Source: an uncultured Bacilli bacterium (GTDB lineage Bacteria > Bacillota_I > Bacilli_A > RF39 > UBA660). Taken from it: DNA of 64,000 nucleotides. The notes under the pieces are model-generated. The model was given only the letters and a program-made list of their open reading frames with translations, did no database searches and was not told where the DNA came from. The DNA lies in assembly GCA_934177995.1 (NCBI GenBank), contig CAKPPW010000003.1:12234-76233 (forward strand), in the 5' to 3' direction. Below, piece by piece: positions 34,093-41,731 of the stretch. The first letter of the stretch is position 1; the number at the start of each line of letters is the position of its first letter. Position numbers and translations under genes: made by a program.

Positions 34093-35211
34093 ATGAATCA
34101 AGAAATATTAAGTGCTTTAAAGATAGTAGCAGTAACCTTTCTTTGTTCAGCACTGATAATGCCTGGAATGAAAAAAATTGCTTTTCATATAGGTGCTTTA
34201 GATGTTCCAAGAAGCGATGAAGGTAATAGACATATTCATAAAAGAGTGATGCCAAAACTTGGAGGAGTAGGAATATTTTTAGCTTTCTTAGTTGGTTATA
34301 TGATGTTTGGAATAGAAAGTATTCAAATGAATTCAATTCTGATAGGTAGTTTTATAATTATTTTAACTGGTATTATTGATGATATTAAGTCTATTAGAGC
34401 GAGTAGAAAACTATTAGGACAATTAATTGCTGCTTGTATTATAGTCTTTTATGGAGGAATACTTTTAAATAACATTACAGCTTTTGGTTATACAATTGAC
34501 TTTGGTATTTGGTCTTATCCACTGACTATTTTCTTTATAGTAGCTTGTACTAATATTATTAATTTAATAGATGGCTTGGATGGTTTATGTGGTGGTATAT
34601 GTAGTATTTTCTTTTTAACAATTGGTATAATTGGTTTCTTTCAAGGTAGAAGTGGTAGTCTTGTTATGATTTTAACATTCATTATGTTAGGTGCTACTTT
34701 AGGATTCTTACTTCATAATTTTCATCCAGCTAAGATATTTTGTGGTGACTGTGCCATGTTCTTAGGATTTATAATAGCAGTAATAACACTTTTAGAATTT
34801 AAGGGACCTGCTTTGACTAGTTTATTTGTTCCAATAATGATTTTAGGTATACCTATTCTTGATACATTATTTGCTATTATTAGAAGATTACTTAAACATC
34901 AACCTCCATTTGCTCCTGATAAGGATCATATTCATCATCAGTTATTAGGAATGAATTTTTCTCACAGAACAACAGTATTAATTATCTATGGAATTGATTT
35001 CTTATTTGCAACAGCTTCAATTTTCTATATACTTAAAGATCCTGTTTTAGGTAAAGTATTTTATATCTTAATATTTATAGTAGTAGTATGGTTTGTTTTA
35101 AGAACTAGTATTATCTCTCCTAAAAACAAGGAAGTGACTGATAGTATTATTGATAAAGTGGAAGGTACTATTAAGAAAGAAAAGAGAAAAAAACAAAAAA
35201 AGGTTAAATAA
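34093..35211 (+). CDS. tagO: Undecaprenyl-phosphate GlcNAc-1-phosphate transferase, TagO/WecA type
   Basis: This membrane enzyme links a sugar phosphate to undecaprenyl phosphate, the first step of wall teichoic acid or related surface polymer assembly. The 372 residues have about ten membrane segments, NLIDGLDGLCGG with the catalytic Asp residues, and PDKDHIHHQLL, the His-rich motif typical of TagO/WecA rather than MraY. The ATG at 34093 follows AGAGGAAG; a TTG at 34069 is rejected as it lies in the -10. The C-terminal end is very basic. Confidence 0.88.
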   Translation: MNQEILSALKIVAVTFLCSALIMPGMKKIAFHIGALDVPRSDEGNRHIHKRVMPKLGGVGIFLAFLVGYMMFGIESIQMNSILIGSFIIILTGIIDDIKSIRASRKLLGQLIAACIIVFYGGILLNNITAFGYTIDFGIWSYPLTIFFIVACTNIINLIDGLDGLCGGICSIFFLTIGIIGFFQGRSGSLVMILTFIMLGATLGFLLHNFHPAKIFCGDCAMFLGFIIAVITLLEFKGPALTSLFVPIMILGIPILDTLFAIIRRLLKHQPPFAPDKDHIHHQLLGMNFSHRTTVLIIYGIDFLFATASIFYILKDPVLGKVFYILIFIVVVWFVLRTSIISPKNKEVTDSIIDKVEGTIKKEKRKKQKKVK

Positions 35212-35239
35212 CCAGTGGTTAAACAACTACTGGTTTTTT
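35210..35239 (+). terminator. Intrinsic terminator of tagO
   Basis: An 11-bp stem (AACCAGTGGTT with AACTACTGGTT, one G-U) around AAAC, followed by T. It starts in the tagO stop codon. Confidence 0.85.
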
Positions 35240-35271
35240 GCTGTAAAGATGTCCACTTTTATGGAAAAATA

Positions 35272-35280
35272 TGGTAAAAT
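35272..35280 (+). promoter_or_regulatory. Extended -10 promoter of agrA-agrC
   Basis: TGG precedes TAAAAT. The -35 position holds only TCCACT. The leader before the agrA ribosome-binding site would be very short. Confidence 0.45.
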
Positions 35281-35299
35281 TAAGAAGTCGGAGGTATGC

Positions 35300-36034
35300 A
35301 TGATGATAAATTTTATTATATGTGATGATGAGGAAATATTTAGAAATTCTATTAAGGAGAAAATAGATCATTGTATGATGAAAAGTACAGTTGAATATAA
35401 AACTCATTTTTTTAGTTGCTATGATGAGAAGTTTTTCAATTTTGCTAGAAATCCAAATGGTTTTAATGTTTATTTTTTGGATATTCAAATGCCAGAAGGT
35501 GATGGTACTGATGTAGCAAGATACATTAGATATAAGCTGGGTGATTGGAACTCACTTATAATTTTTGTAACTAACTTTAGTAGGTATAGAAATAAAATAT
35601 TAACTAGTCGTTTAGATGTTTTGGATTATATTAAAAAATCTAAGAAAGGCTATGAACAATTGGAAGAAGTAATGGTTATAATACTTTCTAAGTATAGGAG
35701 TAAAGATAGTTGTTTAACGTTTGAAAAGGATCATTCTGTTTTTAAGATTAAATATAAAGATATTATTTTTATAGAAAGAGAGTTAAATAGTAAGTGTTGT
35801 ATTTTATATACATCTACTGGGGAATATAGAATAACTAAATCTCTATCAGAAATTGAAGAGATGTTAGATAATAGATTTTTAAGAACTCATCGTAGTGCTA
35901 TTATTAATGTAGATAAAATAATCGAATATAATGTTAAAACAAATACAGTTATTTTTTCTACTGGTGAATCAACTTATTTGGTAGCAAGAAGTAAGAGAAA
36001 GGAGTTGAAGGAACGTGTCCTTAGCTATAATTAA
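35300..36034 (+). CDS. agrA: AgrA-like LytTR-family response regulator
   Basis: The N-terminal receiver domain has the acidic pair in FIICDDEE and the phospho-acceptor D61 in YFLDIQMPEGDG. The C-terminal LytTR DNA-binding domain (about 145-244) includes FIERELNSKCCILYTSTGEY and RTHRSAIINVDKI. This is the AgrA/ComE domain order, normally activating peptide quorum-sensing genes. The ATG at 35300 or 35303 follows CGGAGG; a longer frame reaching back to 35150 would run through the tagO terminator. It overlaps the sensor kinase gene by 20 nt. Confidence 0.88.
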   Translation: MMINFIICDDEEIFRNSIKEKIDHCMMKSTVEYKTHFFSCYDEKFFNFARNPNGFNVYFLDIQMPEGDGTDVARYIRYKLGDWNSLIIFVTNFSRYRNKILTSRLDVLDYIKKSKKGYEQLEEVMVIILSKYRSKDSCLTFEKDHSVFKIKYKDIIFIERELNSKCCILYTSTGEYRITKSLSEIEEMLDNRFLRTHRSAIINVDKIIEYNVKTNTVIFSTGESTYLVARSKRKELKERVLSYN

Positions 36035-37307
36035 ATGTTTTAATACATTAGTAATTAACATATTCTTAATTTTGAGTGTTCAAAGACTATTGAAGGAAAA
36101 AATATCTTTATTTAGTTTTAAAACTGTTTTTTGGTTATTATTTAGTCTGATACCATGTACACTTTTTTATAACTCCGGGTATAGTTTTATTTTTACAGTT
36201 TTATCTGTTGTTTTTCTTTCAATAGCAGTAGAAAGATTATTTTGTATTGAATTGTATGAAAGCGCAATATTAACATTATCATTTATGATTTTATCTATCA
36301 TTCCTGATTTATTGTTTTCTCTTTTTGTTGTTAATTTTTATAATTATGAAACTATTAGAAATACACCTTGTATTTTTATTTCAACTAATTTTATTATTTC
36401 AATTAGTACTTATTTTTTGTATAATTATATATCTATAGGTAAAAAAATTCTTAATAATATAGAAAATTTCAGAAAGTTTAAACAATTAAATATAATAATA
36501 TATGTAGTTATGGCTTTTATTTCAATAGGTGCTGTTTATTATTTGGCTAGGGATACATATAAGCCTACTGTTTCATATTTTATTACAAATATAGTGATAT
36601 CAACGTTTGTTGGATTAATATATATTTATATGTGCCAACTATTTAAATCTAATCAACTTGAAGCTAAAAATAACATTTTGTATGAGTGTATGAGAAATAT
36701 AGAGAGTTATCAAGAAGAACAGGACTTAAAAATTCATGAATATAAGAATCAACTTTCTAAAATAATTGCTATAACTGATGATAAGGAAGTAATAAATAAA
36801 ATTGAGGAAATACTTAATGTAGATTTATCTGAAGATATATATTTGTTGGGAAAAATTAGAAATATACCAAAAAGTGAACTTAAAAGTCTAATTTATTATA
36901 AACTTTTAGTGGCAAAAAAAGATGGGATCAAATTATTAATAAACGTATCTCCTGAATTGAGCGATGAGAACTATAACTTTAGTCGTTCTCAAGAAAAGAT
37001 AATTAGTAATATTGTTGGTATTTTTTTTGACAATGCAATAGAAGGTGCAAAGAGTTCAAAGGAAAAAGAATTATCACTTGAAATATATGATTCTAATTTA
37101 GGTATGACTTTTTCTATCTCTAATACATTTTCTGGTAAAATTAGTTTAGACAAATTGGGTAGTAAGGGTTATACTACAAAAGGAAAAAATCATGGTAATG
37201 GTTTACACTTTGTTAAAAAAATGTTAAGCAAAAAGAATGGTGTTTTTACAAGAACTATTATTAATAATAATCACTTTATGCAAAAAATAATCATAGAAAA
37301 AGAATGA
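36015..37307 (+). CDS. agrC: AgrC-like peptide-sensing histidine kinase
   Basis: The 430 residues begin with six hydrophobic segments (about residues 5-210), as expected for a receptor of cyclic peptides. The HPK10-type phospho-acceptor motif HEYKNQL has His241. The C-terminal ATPase domain has the N box FFDNAIEGA and the G box GNGLHFVKK. This is the AgrC layout. It is co-transcribed with agrA, in the order A-C, and its stop codon lies only 2 nt from the stop of the opposite agrD. Confidence 0.88.
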   Translation: MSLAIIKCFNTLVINIFLILSVQRLLKEKISLFSFKTVFWLLFSLIPCTLFYNSGYSFIFTVLSVVFLSIAVERLFCIELYESAILTLSFMILSIIPDLLFSLFVVNFYNYETIRNTPCIFISTNFIISISTYFLYNYISIGKKILNNIENFRKFKQLNIIIYVVMAFISIGAVYYLARDTYKPTVSYFITNIVISTFVGLIYIYMCQLFKSNQLEAKNNILYECMRNIESYQEEQDLKIHEYKNQLSKIIAITDDKEVINKIEEILNVDLSEDIYLLGKIRNIPKSELKSLIYYKLLVAKKDGIKLLINVSPELSDENYNFSRSQEKIISNIVGIFFDNAIEGAKSSKEKELSLEIYDSNLGMTFSISNTFSGKISLDKLGSKGYTTKGKNHGNGLHFVKKMLSKKNGVFTRTIINNNHFMQKIIIEKE

Positions 37308-37325
37308 ACTTAGTCCATTCCTTTT
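37297..37325. terminator. Possible bidirectional terminator between agrC and agrD
   Basis: AAAAAGAATG and CATTCCTTTT pair with one mismatch across a 9-nt loop, and each strand ends the stem in a T run. Both stop codons lie within it. Confidence 0.5.
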
Positions 37326-37429
37326 AATGCTTTAGGTTCATCTAATAACCACCATACACATCCAAAGCTAGCAGATGCAGTGGCAAGCATTCCTAAAGCT
37401 ACTAGTAATCTTGCAACTCTTTTTTTCAT
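37310..37429 (-). CDS. agrD: AgrD-like autoinducing peptide precursor, 39 residues
   Basis: A short frame begins at an ATG with AGGAGT upstream and encodes a typical AgrD. It has a basic, amphipathic leader (MKKRVARLLVALGMLATASA), a core SFGCVWWL, and a charged C-terminal tail LDEPKALKGMD. The single Cys24 would form the thiolactone, most simply a five-residue ring CVWWL; a six-residue ring is possible. The DEPK tail resembles the segment that AgrB recognises and cleaves. It lies 40 nt after agrB on the same strand. Confidence 0.88.
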   Translation of the reverse strand: MKKRVARLLVALGMLATASASFGCVWWLLDEPKALKGMD

Positions 37430-37450
37430 ACTTGACTCCTGTTCTATTTT

Positions 37451-37471
37451 AAATGTTAATAAATAACATTT
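37451..37471 (-). other. Hairpin in the agrB-agrD intergenic region
   Basis: A perfect 8-bp inverted repeat AAATGTTA/TAACATTT with a 5-nt loop overlaps the agrB stop codon and lies just before the agrD ribosome-binding site. It could protect an agrD mRNA end or set the agrB:agrD ratio. Confidence 0.5.
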
Positions 37472-38054
37472 AAACCATTAAATAATTTCTATATGGCATA
37501 CCATATATCCTATAAGTAATAGGTAAAATTAGAATTGTTTCTATTATCATACCTGATAATAAATATATAGAAATATCATTATTATTAAATATTATTATAA
37601 TTATTGAATAGATAATGGCTATTACGCATGTTGCTATTTTTCTTAAGACTCTTTTCCCTTTATTAGTTAAAGGTCTTTTTACTGTATCAGCTGGAGCATA
37701 TAGTATAAAACAAATAAACGTAGTTATACATATTGCTACTTTAACAGATAAAGATATAGCAATATTTGACATTAGTAATGGAATACCTATCAATATTAAT
37801 ATAGATGAAAATAAGCAAGTTGAAGACTTATTAGCATGAATTCCAAAGGCAGGGTATCTAATTATATTAAAGAATATTAATGTCAAAAAAAATTCTTTAA
37901 ATATTCCTAATAAGAATGCCAGTGGAAAAATTATTAAAAACTTTCCAAAAGTTAGATAAATCCCTTCTAATCCATATCTTAGTTCTTCTTCTTGTATTTC
38001 TATATTGTTACTCTTAACAAAAGAAATACAATTATTTAAAAATCTTTCTTTCAT
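37470..38054 (-). CDS. agrB: AgrB-like peptide-processing cysteine endopeptidase
   Basis: AgrB is a membrane protease that cleaves AgrD at its C-terminal side and forms the thiolactone. The 194 residues have about five or six hydrophobic segments. The catalytic His73 and Cys80 are in RYPAFGIHANKSSTC, with the family's seven-residue separation. The ATG has GAGAGG upstream. The order is agrB then agrD on the minus strand, opposite and convergent to agrA-agrC. Confidence 0.92.
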   Translation of the reverse strand: MKERFLNNCISFVKSNNIEIQEEELRYGLEGIYLTFGKFLIIFPLAFLLGIFKEFFLTLIFFNIIRYPAFGIHANKSSTCLFSSILILIGIPLLMSNIAISLSVKVAICITTFICFILYAPADTVKRPLTNKGKRVLRKIATCVIAIIYSIIIIIFNNNDISIYLLSGMIIETILILPITYRIYGMPYRNYLMV

Positions 38055-38130
38055 TTTATACCTCTCTTGTTGCTTTAATAATACTATAAAAAAGAATTGT
38101 TAACTTAAAATGACTTTTTTATAAGGTAAC

Positions 38131-38158
38131 ATTATATAGATAAAACGCTACTTGTCAT
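38131..38158 (-). promoter_or_regulatory. Probable promoter of agrB-agrD
   Basis: On the minus strand: -35 ATGACA, 16-nt spacer, consensus -10 TATAAT, giving a leader of about 70 nt. Confidence 0.55.
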
Positions 38159-38234
38159 GATAAATGATAAAATTTACTGTTTAGGGTATTTTAAAAACCG
38201 TTTACGGAAAAAGTGTAAATATCTAAAGGAATTA

Positions 38235-38243
38235 TGTTAAAAT
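38235..38243 (+). promoter_or_regulatory. Extended -10 promoter of csp
   Basis: TGT precedes TAAAAT. No good -35 is seen. The start codon is about 75 nt downstream, leaving a long leader as usual for cold-shock genes. Confidence 0.55.
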
Positions 38244-38246
38244 ACA

Positions 38247-38298
38247 ATTACATCGTTTTAAGAAGTTCATAAACCAGGACGTACTTAGTGGATGTAAT
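38247..38298 (+). promoter_or_regulatory. Structured 5' leader of the cold-shock gene
   Basis: ATTACATC at 38247 and GATGTAAT at 38291 can close an 8-bp stem over a 36-nt apical region. AAGT/ACTT pairs are possible inside. The structure ends just before the GGAGGTGAG ribosome-binding site and may be temperature-responsive. Confidence 0.4.
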
Positions 38299-38318
38299 AA
38301 TTTATGGAGGTGAGCCAA

Positions 38319-38537
38319 ATGATAGGCAAAGTAAAATGGTTTAATAATGACAAAGGATATGGATTCATTGAATACAAAGAAAATGAAGATATCTTCGTTC
38401 ATTATTCAACTATTAACATCATCGGTTACAAGACTTTATCGGAGGGTCAATATGTAGAGTTTACTTTACTAGAAACAAGTAAAGGATATCAAGCCGTTGA
38501 TGTAACGCCTATAAAAGAACCAGCTACTGTAAAATAG
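38319..38537 (+). CDS. csp: Cold-shock domain protein
   Basis: A 72-residue single cold-shock domain that binds single-stranded nucleic acid and acts as an RNA chaperone. The RNP1 motif KGYGFIE and the RNP2 motif DIFVHYS are intact. The start MIGKVKWFNNDKGYGFI and the GGAGG site support the ATG at 38319 over the one at 38304. Confidence 0.95.
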   Translation: MIGKVKWFNNDKGYGFIEYKENEDIFVHYSTINIIGYKTLSEGQYVEFTLLETSKGYQAVDVTPIKEPATVK

Positions 38538-38549
38538 CTAGTTCTTTTT
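38517..38549 (+). terminator. Intrinsic terminator of csp, starting within its last codons
   Basis: GAAC plus AGCTA pair with TAGCTA plus GTTC (10-bp arm, one mismatch), then TTTTT. Confidence 0.8.
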
Positions 38550-38614
38550 CATTCTTTCCCATAAATTTTCCATAATTTTTGACAAGAAATTATCTTCTTT
38601 TTTTTAAAGTATTA

Positions 38615-38623
38615 TGCTATACT
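38615..38623 (+). promoter_or_regulatory. Extended -10 promoter of hpf
   Basis: TGC precedes TATACT. A TTGACA at 38579 is too far upstream to serve it. Confidence 0.5.
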
Positions 38624-38646
38624 ACAGGTATAAGGAGAGTGATAAT

Positions 38647-39180
38647 ATGGAAATAATTATCCGTGGTGACAAAATTGAAGTTACTAAAGCAATGAAAGAC
38701 TATATTAAGGAGAAGCTAAAAAGACTAGATAAATATCTAGAAAATAGTGATGCTATTAGAGCAAATGTAGTAGTGAGAGTATCTTCACATCGTCAAACAG
38801 TGGAGATAACTATTCCACTTCACAATTTTATTATTCGTTCTGAAGAAACACAGGAAGATTTTTATGCAGCTGTAGATAAAGCAATAGATGTGATGGAACG
38901 TCAAATTAGAAAGAATAAAACAAGATTAAAATCTAGGGAAGATAAGACAAAAATAGATTTTAAAATGATTGATTTAACTGATATTGAATATGAAGAAAAA
39001 GAAGATAAAATAATCAAAAGAAAGAAAGTAGAAGTAAAACCAATGGATGAAGAGGAAGCAATTCTTCAGATGGAACTTTTAGGACATCAGTTTTATCTAT
39101 TTAAGAATATAGATACATCAAAAGATGCGGTCGTTTATAAAAGAAAAAATGGCGGCTATGGTTTAATTGAATCTGAATAG
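38647..39180 (+). CDS. hpf: Long-form ribosome hibernation-promoting factor
   Basis: HPF dimerises 70S ribosomes into inactive 100S particles. The N-terminal S30AE/YfiA domain is at residues 1-100. A linker precedes the C-terminal dimerisation domain (about 125-177: PMDEEEAILQMELLGHQFYLF...YKRKNGGYGLIE), which marks the long form. The ATG at 38647 follows AAGGAGAGTG. The 177 residues are normal. Confidence 0.94.
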   Translation: MEIIIRGDKIEVTKAMKDYIKEKLKRLDKYLENSDAIRANVVVRVSSHRQTVEITIPLHNFIIRSEETQEDFYAAVDKAIDVMERQIRKNKTRLKSREDKTKIDFKMIDLTDIEYEEKEDKIIKRKKVEVKPMDEEEAILQMELLGHQFYLFKNIDTSKDAVVYKRKNGGYGLIESE

Positions 39181-39186
39181 ATAAGG

Positions 39187-39210
39187 GCAGTTAATAATTA
39201 ACTGCTTTTT
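39187..39210 (+). terminator. Intrinsic terminator of hpf
   Basis: A perfect 8-bp stem GCAGTTAA/TTAACTGC with a 3-nt loop and TTTTT. Confidence 0.85.
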
Positions 39211-39217
39211 CTAAGCC

Positions 39218-39246
39218 TTGAAAAATATGGCCTTTTATGATAATTT
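39218..39246 (+). promoter_or_regulatory. Promoter of the cysS operon
   Basis: -35 TTGAAA, 17-nt spacer, -10 TAATTT with TGA in front. Confidence 0.5.
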
Positions 39247-39270
39247 AGATAAAAGAAAAGAGGAGAAAGT

Positions 39271-40662
39271 ATGAAATTATATAATACTAGAACAAGACAA
39301 GTTGAAGAATTAAAACCTAAGAATGGTAACCTTATAAAAATGTATACTTGTGGACCTACAGTTTATCATTTTGCTCATATTGGTAATTTAAGAACTTATA
39401 TATCAGAAGATATTTTAGAGAAAGGATTAAAGTATCTAGGATATGATGTTCAAAGAGTAATGAATATTACTGATGTTGGTCACTTAGTAGGTGATGGTGA
39501 TACTGGTGAAGATAAAATGCTTGTAGCTGCTAAAAGAGAACATAAGTCTTCGATGGAAATAGCTAAGTATTATACAGATTGTTTCTTTACAGATTGTAAA
39601 AAACTAGGTATTAGAAAACCAGATGTAGTAACTCCTGCTACTGATCATATACCTATGTATATAAAAATGATAGAAAAATTACTAGAAGATGGCTATGCTT
39701 ATATTGCTAATGGTAATGTCTATTATGATACTTCAAAGTTTTCTAAATATTATGAATTATCAAGTAGAAATAAAGATGATTTATTAGTAGCAGTTAGAAA
39801 TGATATAGAAGAAGATAATTCTAAACGTAATCCTTTTGACTTTGGACTATGGTTTACTAATTCTAAGTTTAATAATCAAGAGCTTAAATGGGATTCACCT
39901 TGGGGAGTAGGATATCCTGGTTGGCATATAGAGTGTTCTGGTATTTCAATTGAGAAACTAGGAGATTATTTAGATATTCATTGTGGAGCAGAAGATGCTG
40001 TTTTTCCTCATCATACTAATGAAATTGCTCAGAGTGAAGCTTACCTTGGTCATAATTGGTGTGACTTTTGGGTACATATGGGATTTTTGAATGATAAAGG
40101 CGGAAAGATGAGTAAATCAAGAGGGGAATTTCTTACAGTATCCTTATTAGAAGAGAAAGGCTATAATCCGTTAAGTTATCGTTATTTATGTTTAAATTCT
40201 TATTATCATAATCAGTTGACTTTTAGTTATGAAATACTAGATGGAGCAGAAAATGCATATCTAAAGTTAAAGAGAAAAATAGCTAGTATTAAAGATGATG
40301 GTGAATTAAATAATGATAAAATAACTAGTTATATTAATAAATTTAAAGAAGCAATTAGTAATGATTTAAATTCTTCTAATATGATAACTTTATTATATGA
40401 TGTTTTAAAAGATGAAGAACTATCAGGTAAGAGTAAATTGTATCTGGTAGAAGATTTTGATAAAGTGTTATCATTGGACTTAATGAGTAGTGAAGAAGAA
40501 AATAGTCAAGATGATTCTTGGATAATTGCTAAAATAGAAGAAAGAAGAAAAGCTAAGGAAGAAAAAGACTATAAAAAGGCTGATGCAATACGTGATGAGT
40601 TGTTAGAACAAGGAATAATTTTAAAAGATGGTCGTGATGATACAACTTTTGAAAGAAAGTAG
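39271..40662 (+). CDS. cysS: Cysteine--tRNA ligase
   Basis: A class I synthetase that charges tRNA-Cys. The zinc-binding Cys27 is in YTCGPTVYHFAHIGNLRTY, where the HIGH motif reads HIGN. KMSKSRGEF is the KMSKS loop. The 463 residues are typical. It heads an operon with mrnC and rlmB as in Bacillus; no T-box is visible in the roughly 60 nt upstream. Confidence 0.96.
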   Translation: MKLYNTRTRQVEELKPKNGNLIKMYTCGPTVYHFAHIGNLRTYISEDILEKGLKYLGYDVQRVMNITDVGHLVGDGDTGEDKMLVAAKREHKSSMEIAKYYTDCFFTDCKKLGIRKPDVVTPATDHIPMYIKMIEKLLEDGYAYIANGNVYYDTSKFSKYYELSSRNKDDLLVAVRNDIEEDNSKRNPFDFGLWFTNSKFNNQELKWDSPWGVGYPGWHIECSGISIEKLGDYLDIHCGAEDAVFPHHTNEIAQSEAYLGHNWCDFWVHMGFLNDKGGKMSKSRGEFLTVSLLEEKGYNPLSYRYLCLNSYYHNQLTFSYEILDGAENAYLKLKRKIASIKDDGELNNDKITSYINKFKEAISNDLNSSNMITLLYDVLKDEELSGKSKLYLVEDFDKVLSLDLMSSEEENSQDDSWIIAKIEERRKAKEEKDYKKADAIRDELLEQGIILKDGRDDTTFERK

Positions 40663-40669
40663 GTTTTGA

Positions 40670-41350
40670 ATGGAAGTATATCAAATAATTAGTTTAGTAG
40701 TTTTAATTATTATAATTATTTATTCAGCAGTATTATCAGTAATATACTATGTAAGAAGTTATAAGAGTAAAAAGATAGATGCTAGTAATAAAAGTGGTAA
40801 AGAAATAGTTGCATCTATCTTAGCTAAGTATAATTTAAAAGATATAAAGATAGAAAAAATAGATGGCAGTGATAGATATTTCTATACTGAAGATACTGTT
40901 TACTTATCTAAAGATATCTATGAAGGTAAAAGTATTTATGATGTAGCAGTTAGTGGTTATCTTGTCTCATCTTTTATTAAGAATAATGAGTCTAAATATT
41001 TAATTAGAGTTTTATCGAATTTATATTCATTTTTAGATTTTACTATATTATTTAGTTATGCTATTGTCATTCTAGGACTAAGTTTTGAAATAAGTAATCT
41101 TGTTTGGATAGGTGTTTATCTTCTTATTTTTGCTTTCATAAGTAACTTATGCTTATATATTAAAGAAAGAAAATTAATAAATGATACTGTTAATATATTA
41201 AGACATGAAGAGATTATTACTACTACTTTAAAAGAAAAAACTACTAAGATGTTATTTTCTATAGTAAGTTTATCAGTAGCTTCCCTAGTTTTTAAAGTGA
41301 CTTCTTTCTTTCAAAAAGCAATATATATAATAATAAATGATGAGGAGTAG
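40670..41350 (+). CDS. YugP-like membrane protein lacking the HEXXH protease motif
   Basis: Similarity to the zinc peptidase family Zn_peptidase_2 (YugP) is seen in the segment SGKEIVASILAKYNLKDIKIEKIDG...DTVYLSKDIYEGKSIYDVAVSGYLVSSF. In YugP that region ends in VAAHEVGHA; here it is VAVSGYLVSSF, so both His and the Glu are lost. There is an N-terminal membrane segment (about 5-27) and hydrophobic segments in the C-terminal half. The 226 residues match YugP length. It is inserted between cysS and mrnC and appears to be a pseudo-enzyme. Confidence 0.6.
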   Translation: MEVYQIISLVVLIIIIIYSAVLSVIYYVRSYKSKKIDASNKSGKEIVASILAKYNLKDIKIEKIDGSDRYFYTEDTVYLSKDIYEGKSIYDVAVSGYLVSSFIKNNESKYLIRVLSNLYSFLDFTILFSYAIVILGLSFEISNLVWIGVYLLIFAFISNLCLYIKERKLINDTVNILRHEEIITTTLKEKTTKMLFSIVSLSVASLVFKVTSFFQKAIYIIINDEE

Positions 41351-41354
41351 AATT

Positions 41355-41729
41355 ATGAATTTAAAAGAAATTAATCCTTTAGTTTTAGCTTATCTAGGTG
41401 ATAGTGTTTATGAAACTTATATAAGACTTTTTCTAGTTAAGAAAAAGATACCTAATATTGGTAGTCTACAAAAAGAATCTCTTTCTTATGTAACTGCTAA
41501 AAGTCAAGCGTCTATACTTACTAAGTTGGTTGATGATAACTTTTTTAATGAAGAAGAACTTACTATAATACGAAGAGCTAGAAATACAAAGGGACACAAA
41601 CCACCTAAAGGTTGTGACTTAGCAACTTATCATTTTGCTACGGCTTTTGAAGCTGTAATTGGTTATTTATATTTAAAAGGCGATAATGAAAAAATTAAGA
41701 ATCTAATGGAAAAGATAGAAATGGAGTAG
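41355..41729 (+). CDS. mrnC: Mini-ribonuclease III
   Basis: Mini-III cleaves the ends of the 23S rRNA precursor. It is a lone RNase III catalytic domain of 124 residues, with YLGDSVYETYIR holding the acidic catalytic residues and TAFEAVIGYLYLKG holding the second pair. The ATG at 41355 follows GAGGAG; the earlier in-frame ATG at 41337 is inside the previous gene. It lies 2 nt before rlmB, as in Bacillus. Confidence 0.93.
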   Translation: MNLKEINPLVLAYLGDSVYETYIRLFLVKKKIPNIGSLQKESLSYVTAKSQASILTKLVDDNFFNEEELTIIRRARNTKGHKPPKGCDLATYHFATAFEAVIGYLYLKGDNEKIKNLMEKIEME

Positions 41730-41731
41730 TT

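Noticed and set aside
33935..34336. Minus-strand open frame of 133 codons across the mbl-tagO junction
   Set aside because: It crosses two real genes, the mbl terminator and the tagO promoter, and its product is a Leu/Phe-rich shadow of AT-rich DNA.
35150..35299. N-terminal extension of AgrA back to 35150
   Set aside because: It would pass through the tagO end and its terminator and add residues with no receiver-domain similarity. The ATG at 35300 has a good ribosome-binding site.
37615..37839. 74-codon plus-strand frame inside agrB
   Set aside because: It is antisense to a gene whose catalytic residues and membrane layout are clear.
38055..38130. AgrA-binding direct repeats upstream of agrB (AAGTCA and AAGTTA 10 bp apart)
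   Set aside because: The repeats are short, AT-rich and spaced one helical turn rather than the two expected for a LytTR dimer, so the match could be chance.
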